Assembly (NCBI GenBank): GCA_003996215.1 | Contig: QJPP01003568.1 | Span: forward strand, 168,031-232,030 | Direction of reading: 5' to 3' | From: Jaltomata sinuosa | Lineage: Eukaryota > Streptophyta > Magnoliopsida > Solanales > Solanaceae | DNA: 64,000 nt | In this document: piece by piece, positions 44,786 through 56,832 of the stretch | Layout of the letters: each line of letters opens with the position of its first letter | How positions within the stretch are numbered: the first letter of the stretch is position 1 | The notes under the pieces: model-generated | The model's input: the letters and a program-made list of their open reading frames with translations, nothing else | Databases searched by the model: none | What the model was told of the DNA's origin: nothing | Translations under genes and position numbers: made by a program

Positions 44786-46862
44786 GGGATCATTCGTTCT
44801 TGAATTAAGACTAAACAAAGGAACACTGAAGAGAAAGTAGTCTAACCAGCAACAGAACATGGAGATCAAAGAGTAAACATAGAAACTGAACTTTTCAACT
44901 TGAAAACATGATAAACTAACTTTGTAAAACATGGGTGCATGCTAGAATCATGAGAGGAACCCGTGGAATAGGATCGGAGGGACATACTAAGGATAGAACT
45001 ACTTCCTTAAGTTTAGACTAGATTGGAAAGAAAAGATGAGGGTACTTGGTCTTCATGGGTGATTCTTCTCCCCAAGTAGTTCCTCCAAATGAGTTGTAAA
45101 AGCTGAAGCACTATCTTGGTAACCGACTTCTGATTGGAATAAAAACTGAGTTGCTTTTATGAGACACGTATGCATGCAGAGAAGGTAAGAACGACCAACA
45201 GGACAAGAACTGGATGTCCATCATGATAACTGGTGTTGGATGAAAGTAGGACTCCGCTAAAACTCATAAGGAACAAACGTACTCTAGAAATTGCGGTTAA
45301 CCAAAAGGGACACCAATCTGAGAGAAGTAGATCTACGGGAAAATCCTTCCCTTATGAACACCACTCCTTCCATTTGCAGCTAACAACCTCAACAGCGCAC
45401 ATGAAGGAACTAAGGTCTGAGTCTAACTACCCGATTCTCTATGTTCAAAACCTATCTCGACCAGATCTCTTGCATCTAGAACGTCTTCTAAGGATAGCAT
45501 CCCCTCTTATCATAACAACCAACTTACATAGGGCTCCCAACCAAAGGGTCACTAGTTGCGCAAAACAAATATCCACATGTATCCCATCACAATGTTCAAG
45601 CTTATAACTATGGTCACCCTATGGTTTCTTAGCTTACCCTATTTAAGACTTCTCTCCTCTCCCCTATCATAACTAGGAATCGCTAATTCAAGAACTTCTA
45701 CAGAGGGACACGCAAGTCTACTCATCTAACTATTTTGCATGAATAATCCTTACCTTATAATTCACCTACACCTAGAAGTCAAGGTGGAATAAGTACACTA
45801 ACAAGGAAAAGAAATTTGCTACCTCCCAGGTAGGCTACTACAAGGCCTTCTCCCGTAACACTTATAACAACATAACCCAAAATTTTTGAAAGGAAAGAGC
45901 GGGAGCAGGAGCATCATAAATGAAGGATTACAGATTGATCTTGACTTTCACTTAGTTTGATCAAGACACTCAAGGTGAGGCTTGGGGGATCGAGCGCAAT
46001 AGGATGAGTATTTCACATACTAGGCATGTAAGGCATGAATGGTGGGGATAACCACCCCTCATCATCAAAGGCAAAGGTCAAGGGCTTTAGAGCAAGGGAA
46101 TTATAAGTGCAAACCATTTCAAGAATCAAGTGGGATCATATACATAACGTAACATGATTTGATTATCCATAGAGGCATATCTGAAGGATGAACTGAGAAA
46201 ATAGGACTGAGCATACTGAGATACATGTGTTTACATAGATACCAACCCTTAGGGCATAAAGTTGAAATTTATAGAATCACAGGATAAGAGTAGAGTCGTT
46301 GTCTGAAGCAATCACTCGTCATTCTAGAATATGAACATGAGCGTGAATCTGAAATAGGACCATGGTGCTGACACACAAGGCATGCCAAAAGGAATCATAA
46401 TGTCATAAAAATACTTAGGATGTTAGGATGGAAATAAGCTTCTGCCTACCCTCTTTACTTTGTTCTAACACCCACAAGCATCGATACCTGAGCCTCTAAA
46501 ATCTTACCGATTCTACATTCCACCATCTCCCCCTTAGGTTCATACTACCCTCCTAAGTCTATGGACCTCTCCCCAACCTATCAAGGGACTATGATCATTT
46601 TACCCTAACAAAACATACACTACTCCAGAATCTAGAAAGAATACCCACTTCCTTCTATAGTCTAAGACTCTCCTCCGCCTAAAAGTCTAGGCCTCAACCC
46701 TTTTACCTCCACTTTGTTCTAGGTTAAGATAGCTCACAACCAAACTAGGATGGGGGACCGGGGACTATAGATGCATAAAGGAAGAAAATCTAGTTACGTA
46801 CCTGGTTCAACTTCTAGAGGAATACTCTGACCCGACTGGCTAGGTAATGAAATGAACTGGTC
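44786..46862 (-). repeat. Internal non-coding region of element B
   Basis: About 2 kb without recognised protein similarity in any frame. A 124-codon plus-strand ORF at 45233-45607 runs against the element and has no recognisable domain. Homologous to element A interior. Confidence 0.6.
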
Positions 46863-47270
46863 TTAGAGATGAACACCACAGTTTCTCTGCTTATATGAGC
46901 GGTAATTCCTGATCCTATAGCCTAACTGACCACACCTAAAACACCCTTCCTTTCCCACAAGGCACTCACCTAAATAAAACTTACTGCATCCACTACAATG
47001 AGGGTACCTCAAGGTCTTTGGAACTCTTTCAAGACCAGAGTGAGAATCGAGTCTAGGTGTGTTAACTGATGATGGGGTTGGTCTGAATGACTTATTATGA
47101 GAAGTTGATTGGTTCCATGTTCTGGTCTTCTTGTTCTTCCTCTTTCTCTTCTTTAGTTTCTCTTTCTCCTTCAAGTGAGTTGTCATGGCTTGAGCCAACA
47201 TACAAATGGCTTCACGAAATTCTATATTCGTAACCTCATGATCTGGAGTGGTCAGATTAACATTTCTCAT
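46863..47270 (-). CDS. Mini-gag of element B (N-terminus fused to zinc knuckle)
   Basis: A 135-codon minus-strand ORF. The N-terminus (VTNIEFREAICMLAQAMT) matches the start of gag in Solanaceae chromovirus-type elements. It is followed by a Lys/Arg-rich helix (about residues 34-48), a Ser/Thr-Pro linker, and a C-terminal zinc-binding part, CSGCSKFYLGECLVGKEG then CFRCGQLGYRIRN, in which the usual CCHC His is Tyr. The capsid domain that normally separates these two ends (some 200-300 residues) is absent. The ORF is open, so the deletion kept the frame. It could bind nucleic acid through the basic region, but the imperfect knuckle argues against full function. It lies shortly after the PBS, as gag should. 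Confidence 0.6.
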   Translation of the reverse strand: MRNVNLTTPDHEVTNIEFREAICMLAQAMTTHLKEKEKLKKRKRKNKKTRTWNQSTSHNKSFRPTPSSVNTPRLDSHSGLERVPKTLRYPHCSGCSKFYLGECLVGKEGCFRCGQLGYRIRNYRSYKQRNCGVHL

Positions 47271-47486
47271 CGGGTTTCTTCATGGAGACATTATATAAAA
47301 TACGTAAGGAACGTATTAGAAGGATAATTAGAGTCAAACTCTATCGCATGATATTGATGACAAAGAAGTGAAGTTTTTCCTAAAACACCTCATTGCCCCT
47401 CCCTCATAAGTGTGGCGCACTTCCCACCCATTAAAGAGACACTACTTGATGCGGCTTTCAGACATCCTAGGACTCTTGAACCTGAG

Positions 47487-47500
47487 GCTTTGATACCAAG
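47487..47500 (-). other. Primer-binding site of element B, tRNA-iMet type
   Basis: The minus strand reads CTTGGTATCAAAGC next to the 5' LTR end; one change from TTGGTATCAGAGC. Confidence 0.8.
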
Positions 47501-47502
47501 TT

Positions 47503-48243
47503 TTTCACCCCCCGAGGTTACCCCCTTGATGTAACACGGGACTTGGGACCACAAGGATCCCAAGCTAACCCTAGGTCATAGCATTCTCAAGCAACATAGA
47601 GGAAAACATAGCTGAAGCATCATAAGGAAATTCAATATAGGAAGTATAATCATAGATAGAGAGTCAAATAGGGAATACAACCCAAAGATCATCTGATAAC
47701 ATCTATGTCTGAAAAGCCTCTAAAACTAGCATAATGAGTTGATGGGACAATACCCTTACTAACTCGACAATATGAAGAGAAAGGGAAAATGAGAGCTAGA
47801 GTAAATCCTAGTCCTCGAACCATGAGGACTCACCAAAGCTGACTGAGAGAAGCCGGGAACCCTAGCCACGTATCTATGAAGGGGCACCTGAATCTGCATC
47901 ATCAAAGGATGCAGCGCGATATGCGTTAGTACTATAGAATGTATTAAGTATGCGGGCAATGCATGAACATGAAGAAGACATGCTAAGAATACTTTAATAA
48001 CTGAAATCATGCTTTAAAACGTACTTCAACATAATCCATACGTAATAGGGAATCATGAGAAAATATCATAATGGAAAAGCTAAATCATGAGGCATGAGCC
48101 AACTTCAAAATAGGAGTTCATAAAGTTTAGAAAACTTGAAAACATACATACGGGAGTTTCTTATAAGTGAATGAAACCATGTGAGCTATATGGAATCTAA
48201 CTATATCACCCTAGTTAGCAAAGTTGACTTTGAACCTTAAGTT
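47503..48243 (-). repeat. Partial tandem copy of element B 5' LTR
   Basis: About 740 bp repeating the beginning (plus-strand view) of the LTR that follows. Both copies begin after AAGTTTTTCA instead of TGTCA, so the tandem duplication arose after that mutation and probably used this short shared sequence. Confidence 0.75.
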
Positions 48244-50547
48244 TTTCATGCCCCGAGGTTACCCCCTTGATGTAACATGAGACTCGGGACCACAAGGATC
48301 CCAAGCTAACCCTTGGTCATAGCATTCTCAAGCAACATAAAGGAAAACATAGCGGACGAATCATAAGAAAATCCAAAATAGGAAGTATAATCATATATAG
48401 AGAGTCGAATAGGGAATATTACTCAAAGATCATCTGATAACATCTATGTCTGAAAAGCCTCTAAAACTTGCATAATGAGTTGATGGGAAAATACCCCATC
48501 TAACTCGACAATCTGAGGAGAAAGGGAAAATGAGAGCTAGAGTAAAGCCTAGTCCTTGAACCATAAGGACTCACCAAAGCTGACTGAGAGTAGTTGGGAA
48601 CCCTAGCCATGTATCTGTGAAGGGGCACCTGAATCTGCATCATCAAAGGATGCAACGCAATATGCGTTAGTACTATAGAATGTACTAAGTATGCGGACAA
48701 TGTATGAACATTAAGAAAATATGCTAAGAATAATTTAACAACTGAAATCATGCTTTAAAACGTACTTGAACATAATCCATACATAATAGGGTATCATGAG
48801 AAAATATCATAATGGAAAAGCTAAATCATGAGTTAAGAGCCAACTTCAAGATAGGAGTTCATAAAAGAGTTCATAAAGCTTAGAAAACTTGAAAACATAC
48901 ATACGAGATTTTCTTATAACCAACATGAGACCATGCGAGATACATGGAATCTAACTATATCACCCTAGTTAGCAAACCTGACTTTGAACCTTGCCAAGGA
49001 ACAAGTCACCATACCCAACTATATAACCCTAGTTGGCAAAGCTATCATATGCCCCGCTAAGGCAAGGACACCATACATAAAGATGTGAATCCACTCTCAT
49101 AAGACTTGAAGGCACATATCAGATTATATCATAACCTATGCTGGCAACATAGTTTCTGGGACTAAGGGTACTCTCACCCCATCAAACTCGGTGCTAAATA
49201 CTACTCCCAAAACATGCACATATAGCTCATAATCTTGTACATCATACTCTCATGCCAAATCTTATTCATAAAGCATGAAAACACATATGATATCATGCAA
49301 CTTTCATATCATAGTTCATAAAGCTTGGCATAGCCATAATTCAAAACTTACTTTTTTTTTCTAAATTTATACTTGAAGAATTAGGCATGCAATTTTATAA
49401 ATACATAAAGGCCATGATGTATAAAAATGGCAAGTTTCTCTTGAAAACATGCAATTTCATAGTTTCATGCTAGAAATCAACTTTCATGCTTGGGCTTTTA
49501 AAACCAATAAGAGAATCATAATCAAATCATGAATAATCAATAGGAAACCATGAATTTAAACATAGAAACTGATTTCATAAACTTTCCCTAAATTTAGAAC
49601 AAAACCCTAATTTCATAAGTTCATAATTCAACATAAGGATTAGGGATTTTGGGCACAAGGGTGAAAGGAACCCATTGTTGAAGACCCACATACCTTAGAT
49701 GAAGATAACCCACTTCAATGGAAAAGACTTAGGAGGCTTGACTTGGAGCTTGGAGACTTGAAGTTTGAGAGGAACGTTTCTCTTTTAGGTGAAGAATGAG
49801 GAACTTAGGAGAGACTTAGGATAATATGGGTGAAAACCCTACTAGAAATAGTCAAAACGACTTTACTTAGTAGTTAAAAGGGTGGGAAATGACCAAAATG
49901 TCCCTGGGATTTAATTAAGAAAAGTCTGGAAAAACTATCGAATTCAGAGATCACGACTTGGTATATGGGTCGTCGTTTGGACGATGGCTCGTGATTCTAA
50001 TTCATAGAACCAGGCTAAGAAAATCATGCTGCAAATTCATTTCTACGGGTCAATAGGATGGACCCATAGAAGGAATGACAGGTCGTCATTAGGAGTCGTA
50101 GTTTTGGGGGGGGGGCTCAGTTGACTCTTGGTCAAACCGCGACACAAGACTATGGTTCGTCATTCAAAAAATGAGTCCTACACTTGACTCGTGGTTCCTG
50201 CAGGAACTTGGTAAAGATATAAGTCCTCTGAAGACATTCCACGAGTCAATAGGACGGATCCATTGTCCAGACAATTAGTCATCAATTGACTCGTGACTCC
50301 TGGGAATACCTGTCAACATACATCTTTGATTCCACGAGTGGAATCATGACTCATAGAATGAACTACGGTCTGTAGAAACCACTCGTGGTTCTCAGACCTG
50401 AGAGAAGTTCAACATAAGGCATTCCACGAATCCATTCCATGACCTGTGGTTCAAACCACGGTCCATGTGTGGACCCGTAGTTCTTGAAATTTGAAATTTT
50501 CTTAGGTTTTCAACTTAGATAGCTGGGTACATTTCTGGGGTGTTACA
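48244..50547 (-). repeat. 5' LTR of element B (full length)
   Basis: 2304 bp to GGGGTGTTACA. Palindrome patch at about 49930-50470 (ACGAGT/ACTCGT and CCACGAGTGG-like units), including a run of ten G near 50106. Confidence 0.82.
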
Positions 50548-52004
50548 AAATATACATGATGTAGAATGATTTCATTAGCCATTAAGGCATATCTTAAGAA
50601 ATGATTATGTATATTGAGCATAGTGTGAGACATGAGCTTTCATATATGACAAGTATCATGGTGTAAAGCTGGAATTCGTAAAATCATAGAGTAAGATTGG
50701 AATCGATGTCTGAAGAAATTTTTGTTTATTCTGGGAGTTGAGTATGGATGTGAATCTTCATGAAGTTCATGAATTTGAATTAATAACATGGCACTGGAAT
50801 ACAATACATGAATTGGGTGTTGTAATGAGGGAAGTATACTTAAGGTGCTAGGATAGAAATAAGTCTATGCACCCTTCCTAACTTCATTCTGACACCCATT
50901 TGCATCAATACCCGAGTCTCCAAAATCTGAATGATTCTATATCCCACCATCTCCGTCTTAGATTCATGATATGTTCTAAGTCTGTGGACCTCTCGCTAAC
51001 CTATAAACAGAACTATGATCATTTTAATCTAACAGAGCAAACATTACTTTAGGAGTTAATCTGAATATACACTTCCTTTTCTAGTTTAAGGATCAGCCTT
51101 ACCTAAAAATCCTTGCCTCAACCTTTCTATCTCATATAATGGTTGTACATATCACAGTCAATAACTTCCAACCTATCCCTTGCAAAGACGTGTCAAGCTT
51201 ACATGGTTCTAACTCCCAAAGCTCTCTCTTTCTACTACCTACCGAATCAAATACGTTAAAGCCTATACCAAGAGGCTCAAAATTGCCTATCCTTCTCTAA
51301 CTCACATACATATATATCATGCTTACACATTTTCACTTGCCGCAACTTATCACCTAAACTATTGCATAAACTATACCAAGCCTGCCAAAAAATACCACAA
51401 AATTATCATTCTCACTCTCATACTATAATCCTTTTGTTAACGTCCTATACTAGCACAAGAAATTACCACTCTTTAATCCACACCAAGGGATGTATCATCC
51501 CATTACCCATCTAGTAAGGCACAACTCTAAATACATACTCCAATCAACTATCATTCTCCCGTCTGGGCTACCATACTTCTGACTTCATATTTATGGATCT
51601 AGGTTCATTCTACTACTAATGGCTTACAATACAACATTTGTCGAGTGGAACCACTACCCAAGGATCTAGGTACACATATTTCCCTCTTCTGTAATAATTA
51701 GTAACAAGGTTCTGAAAGAGAATCTGAGAGCACCTCGCTGATAGATAATATGAGGTTACCTACTTCTAGCACCGCAAATATGAGGTAAAGCAGGTGGAAT
51801 TGGGACACCGCATAAACTTGGAGAATAAATGAGTTAAACTCTATCGCATGATATTGAACATGAAAGAAGTGAAGTTTTTTCCTAAGATACCTCGTAGCCT
51901 CCCTCTCATAAGTGTGGCGCGCTTCACACACATGAATGAAACTCTACTCGATGCGGCTTTCAGATATCCTAGGACTATTAAACCTGAGGCTCTAATACAA
52001 AGTT
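50548..52004 (-). repeat. Internal region of element A, 5' part
   Basis: Its distal end (51830-52004) matches the leader next to element B's PBS. The rest is non-coding; a 77-codon minus-strand ORF at 51698-51931 has no recognised features. A PBS remnant lies at 51989-52001. Confidence 0.65.
51989..52001 (-). other. Degraded tRNA-iMet primer-binding site of element A
   Basis: The minus strand reads TTTGTATTAGAGC, two changes from TTGGTATCAGAGC, next to the LTR end. Confidence 0.7.
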
Positions 52005-54286
52005 TGTCACACCCCGAGGTTATCCCCTAGACGTAAAATAGGACTTGGGACCACAAATGCCCCAAGCTAACCCTTGGTCATAGCATTCTGAAGCATAACA
52101 AAAAATAAGCGGAAGCATAATATATAAATCTGGCATCACATAAATGGATAATCAAGTCAAATAGGAATACAAAATCCAGAAAGAGACTCAAAAGCTGTCT
52201 AAGTGTAAAAAGCCTATACTCATGACATAAAGAGTTGCTTGGACAAAACTCTAGCTAACTCGAAGTGCAGAAAATACAATAGCTAACACTGACTAAGAAC
52301 ATAACTAGTCATCGATCTAAGAGGACTCACTAACAGCTGACAGAAAGTGGCTTGGAAGATCTAGCCACGGGTCTGAGAAGGAATACCTGAATCTGCCTCA
52401 TCAAAGGATGCAGCACAATATATGCGTCAGCACTATAGGATGTACCGAGTATATGAGCGATGCATGAATCATGATAATAATAGTTTAAAACATGCTTAAG
52501 AATGAACTTGTTACGTAAAGAAAGAACATGAATAAATATCAAGGTTTAAGACTAGAAACATGAAATAAAGCTTAAGTTTCATAGTATGAAATCATATAAC
52601 TTCATAGCTTAAAAATAAATATTTGAGAGTTTCTCTTAACCGACATAAACCATGCTGAGCTACATAGAGTCCAGTACCATTTACCCTCACTAAAAAGAGT
52701 TGTCCTAACCGGCCAAAGTTTGAACTATATCGTACCAGGATCTTGTCATGATAAGCCACATAGGGCAACCTACGGTGGCAATGTAGTTTTGGACTTGGGT
52801 TATCTGAACCCACCCTCGTCTCTCGGTGCTAAATACTACTCCGAAAACATATAATATGAGCTCATATACTTGTGACATATCTGATGCCAAACTTATTCAT
52901 AATGTGTTCATACCCCGGATTATCATACTACTCATGAATTAGGGTTTAGAAATCGATTCATGAGCATTGATGGAACATCGGGTGTCTTATCTTGCATAAT
53001 ACTTCATAACCTATGAAATTTGCATACTTCATGACTTGTAAAACTTTTCATGACTCTAGTTCAATTTTATAATACATATATTCTGATAGAACATAGGAAC
53101 TAGGCATGCACATGCTTGAAAACCCATAAGGAACATGCTATCAAAATCCAATTTGCTTAAATAAACTTCATGCATGTAGGAATTTCCATAATTAAACTTC
53201 AATTCATGAAATAAGAGTTATCATGTAAAAACCCAGGTAAAATCATGCAATTTTAATAGTAATTTCATACTCAAATCATGAGAAGACCATATTTAGCAAA
53301 ATATATGAGAATTGGATAAGAACCCTAATTTGAAGACCATGAAATCAAAATTTGAATTAGGGGTTTTGGGCACAAGGGTGAAAGGAACCCATTGTTGATT
53401 CCCCACATACCTTGATTGAAGCTAACCCACTTGAATTAATAAGGCTTAGGAGGCTTTAACTTGGAGCTTGAAATCCTAACTTGAAGCTTGAGAAGATGGA
53501 ACTCCTTTTCTTCTTTTGGAAGTTGATTGACAGAATGGGAGAGAACTTAGGCTAAGTGGGAATAAAACCACTTCTAATTTACCAAAAATGACTTAACATA
53601 GGAGTTAAAAAGAGTGGAAAATTACAAAAATACCCCTGGTAAGAGATTCTAAAAATTTTAAAAAATTTCGTAAAAGGCTTCCACGGACATGAATCACGGC
53701 CCGTGAAATGAATCACGATCCATGGAATGAAGTATGTGATTCCAGGGAACATTTCAGGTCTCTGGACTGATTTTCACAATTTGGTTTCATTACCCATGGA
53801 AACTTCCACGACCCATGGAACCTCCTCATGGTTTTCAGGAAAAAAACTGATTTTCACGAGTTGGTTTCACGACCCGTGGAACCTCTCGCGGTTGTTGTCT
53901 GTCATTTTGACAGACAAACACCCTTTAGTAAAACACTGATAACATTTTACTCCGCACTCATATTAAGGCATGATCAGTGGTGTTGGAAAGAAGATTCAAA
54001 GACCTTTAATATGGTGGGTACTAGGCCACCTAAATCTTTATATTATAGGAGTTATGATCATTTGAATTTGACCCTTGAAAAATCATACACTAAAACTCAA
54101 TCGGTAAAGAAGCTTTCAACTCAACTTTAAGGTAGAGGTTCTTTATGACCCTAATTCATATCTAATACACCTTTAAAACTTCAGAATATTTATTAATACT
54201 TAGATACACATAAAATTTATCTACTTCGGGTCTAGCAACACATGAAGAACAATTCAGATTTGTCTTAGAATTTCAGGGGTGTTACA
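52005..54286 (-). repeat. 5' LTR of element A
   Basis: 2282 bp, TGTCACACCCCGAGG to GGGGTGTTACA. Palindrome patch at 53670-53900. Collinear with 40628-42904. Confidence 0.88.
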
Positions 54287-54291
54287 CTATC
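54287..54291. repeat. Target-site duplication CTATC, right copy
   Basis: Matches 40623-40627. Confidence 0.88.
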
Positions 54292-55090
54292 CATCTAGGT
54301 GGAATTGTTCAACCATTTGTCTTATGATGGGAATAGGTTCACATGTGATGTGTCTTCTAAAGTATTTCCTCTATCGAGTAATCACAGTAGTTAGATCCTC
54401 TTATAAACTCTTTGATGTTCTTACCATGTTAAATATTAAAAGTTGGTCCATGCATAAGATTTTTGTTACAATTGTATACCAACTTTTTATTTGCAGAAGT
54501 CCTTCTCTAAGTGTTATAGATCTGTTGAGGTCAACTTGTACTCTATGTAACCTTTCCCTTTTACCAGGTGAAGGTTGAGCCTCAAATTGCATTTCATGAA
54601 CTTTAATCACATCCTCTTGTGCCCCTATTTCCTGAAATATATTCCCAAAGGTTGATTTTCTCCATATTGATAACCATGTCTTCTTGTAAAATTTGACTTT
54701 TCAATCTGTCCTACTTCTTGATCCATTGGGACTATCTATTTCGATATTGCTTCCTTCTGACTTAATTTCTTTATTCAATGTCCTTCTAGCTAGCATCTTA
54801 TCTATTATTCCTTTTTGTTTTCTGTGTTGGATTTTGTGTTACTTGATTGTGTGTTGTATTGTATGTATTAACAGCTCCATCTTCTTCTATTTCATTATCA
54901 GTCTGTGATTGTTTCATATGGCTTGTGTTTCGATCATTTTCTTGTGATTGTTCCTTTTCTTGTTTGATACCCCTACTGGCTGTGTCTTTTTCTACTTGTA
55001 CAGTAGTTGTATTTTGATGTGACGATTTAGATGTTGATCACTAAAATTTCTCTACTTTTTACTCCCATCCTTACGTGTGTACAATCAAAA
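54292..55090 (-). pseudogene. LINE fragment upstream of the reverse transcriptase
   Basis: The minus-strand ORF 54610-54401 contains VIKVHEMQFEAQPSPGKRE followed by a helical stretch. This is the pattern found in plant LINE ORF2 between endonuclease and reverse transcriptase. The sequence 5' of it (54700-55090) reads as an open but unrecognised Ser/Thr/Gln-rich segment with a stop. Joined across element A it leads straight to the post-RT part at 40627, so this LINE copy had already lost its reverse transcriptase domain. Confidence 0.55.
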
Positions 55091-56030
55091 TAGTAGAGTA
55101 TATCGAAAGTAGTATTAATAGGCATTCTTTGTTAAATTTATAAGGTTACATTGTTGGACCACCCATACTATTTCCTTTCCATTTTCCAGAATTTGTTGTT
55201 TTAACTTCATCCCAACCTTTTAGAAAGAGCCATACTATAATCCCCACCATACTATTATGCATAAGCAGGCTGGCTACCTCATCATTAGCAAATACAATAT
55301 GACCACAAATGGTTACAGTCTCAAAGGATCATAACTTTACTGTGCATACCACAGTACTACAACACAAATAAATGGAAAGTGATCACAAATAAAGGCCTCA
55401 TTTAGAAGTGATGTGAACAAAAAGAGTTTATGTTAACTAGGAATAACCTTTTAGTTGTCATTGTTCATGTCACTTCTATCTAGGATTGCAAAACAGTTTA
55501 TAAAGCCAGCAAATTTGACATGGTACTGTGAGTAGAACTTTCTGACTCCTTACTAATAGCTTTATTAGTCTTTCGAGCCTATTCTAAGAAAAGACATTCT
55601 TTTATTCAATATGGATATACTATTGTTACACATGTTATTACAGCTCAAGAATCTTCAAAGTAGGTATATCACCAACACCATATTATGTTCTAAACTAAAT
55701 CTTCTAACTACTTAATCAATGGACTTGTTCCTCACTCTTTTAATGACAGATCCAGAAGCTGAGGAAGGATCCGAGCTTTGATCTTGAAGAGATAATGATT
55801 CTAAATAGAGCATACTATTGAGTCTAAGCGAGGTAAATTCTAAAAGAGAAAAAAACAAAAGTGAAGACATCAGATGGGATCTATTAATTTTGCAAGAGTA
55901 TGCATATCATTGGTAATATTTAGTAGGCACACTGTAAAAAATCTAACTTTCATTTTTTCATACTCTATCAGAATGTATTGATGTCTGTTTTTACTTTATT
56001 TTAATATAATTTTTGGGGTGCAAACAAAGA
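55091..56030. other. Unassigned AT-rich sequence
   Basis: No clear gene or repeat ends. Around 55748-55800 a short plus-strand exon-like segment preceded by a pyrimidine/AG context reads IQKLRKDPSFDLEEIM; alone it is too short to call. It may belong with the transposase-like exon that follows. Confidence 0.3.
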
Positions 56031-56123
56031 AAACAATGAGGAGCCATCACAGTCTAAAATGTTTATTGAAACTCGTACAAAGACCGGGAAAGAAGTTCAA
56101 GCAGATAGACAAATTGTAAAAGT
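56031..56123 (+). pseudogene. Possible En/Spm (PTTA-type) transposon protein exon
   Basis: The plus strand reads EEPSQSKMFIETRTKTGKEV and continues ADRQIVK before a GTAAG donor-like sequence. The S-x-x-x-x-F-x-E-T-R-T/K...G pattern is typical of the plant Ptta/En-Spm associated domain (Transposase_24, PF03004-like). Only one exon-sized fragment is visible, with no terminal CACTA sequence, so it is a remnant of a transposon or of a captured gene. The family call is from pattern memory. Confidence 0.4.
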
Positions 56124-56832
56124 AAGACATTTTTGTGCTACATTCTTCTTTCTTCTTATTCTTTGCTAGACTATTCACTGGGAAAGGACAATTTTTTATT
56201 TTTTTAAATTCTTGATCGAATTCATTGCACTGTTTGCTTGGAAGGGAGCTATATGCACTAAGCTTGATAATCTGTGTACTATGTGCCTTGTTTGTGTGTA
56301 TCTTTTTCTGCTTTGTGATGGGTGTGATTTAGTTATTTGGTTTTAATTGTTGTTTGTGTAAAGAGTTGTTGGCTTATATCACTCTTACAAGATAATTTGG
56401 TGGTGAAATCAGTGAGTTTTGGATGTTGATTGAGAATTTTTGTTTGAACTTTGTGATCTCTTTGTTTACTTTTGCCTAGTTGCTTTCTCTTCCTTATCTG
56501 TTGTTTACAAGTCATTCTTTTCCTCTTGAACATATCAAACAACTATTTAGATCATATATATGACAAAAATGACATGAAACATAGCACAAGATCCATGTAT
56601 TTGGCATAAGGATGCTCCATTGTCATTTTTAAATGATGGAATATTACTGCAAACAACATTAGAGTCGCTACTTCTAGTGCGGAAAATAAACATCATAAGC
56701 ATATTATAATGCAAAAAGCTACCTGTAGTATGAGGCTTAAGTAAATCTACTCTGAAGTTAGCACAAACACCAATTGCATTTGCCACGATCTGTCCGAATG
56801 AAGAATGCTAGATTTAAGGATATACAAAAGAC
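56124..56832. other. Unassigned, T-rich then mixed sequence
   Basis: Nothing recognised. Intron-like T-rich composition on the plus strand follows the possible exon; small ORFs at 56333-56786 have no features. Confidence 0.3.

Larger units (their letters stand above)
44117..50547 (-). mobile_element. Gypsy-type element B nested in element A
   Basis: Same family as element A. Left LTR 44117-44772 (1.6 kb deleted inside), internal 44773-47502, right LTR present in a tandem partial duplication (47503-48243 and 48244-50547). The flanks are GCATA before and AAATA after, a degraded 5-bp duplication. Removing B rejoins ...GAGCATA to TACATGATG, which matches the equivalent place in B's own interior near 46128. 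It encodes only a mini-gag. Confidence 0.8.
40628..54286 (-). mobile_element. Minus-strand gypsy-type element A (with nested element B)
   Basis: LTRs of 2277 and 2282 bp start (plus strand) TATCATGCCCCGAGG/TGTCACACCCCGAGG and end GGGGTGTTACA. A perfect CTATC target duplication flanks the whole. Read on the minus strand the order is 5' LTR 54286-52005, tRNA-iMet PBS, about 2.7 kb of internal sequence (split by element B), polypurine tract, 3' LTR 42904-40628. No gag, protease, reverse transcriptase or integrase was recognised in its own internal parts, so it is a non-autonomous, LARD-like derivative. Confidence 0.88.

Noticed and set aside
45233..45607. 124-codon plus-strand ORF
   Set aside because: Runs against element B in a non-coding internal region, with no domain or neighbours to support it.
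54693..54908. Hydrophobic 71-codon plus-strand ORF that looks like a membrane protein
   Set aside because: T-rich antisense of LINE-derived sequence, which yields Leu/Ile/Phe-rich frames by composition.
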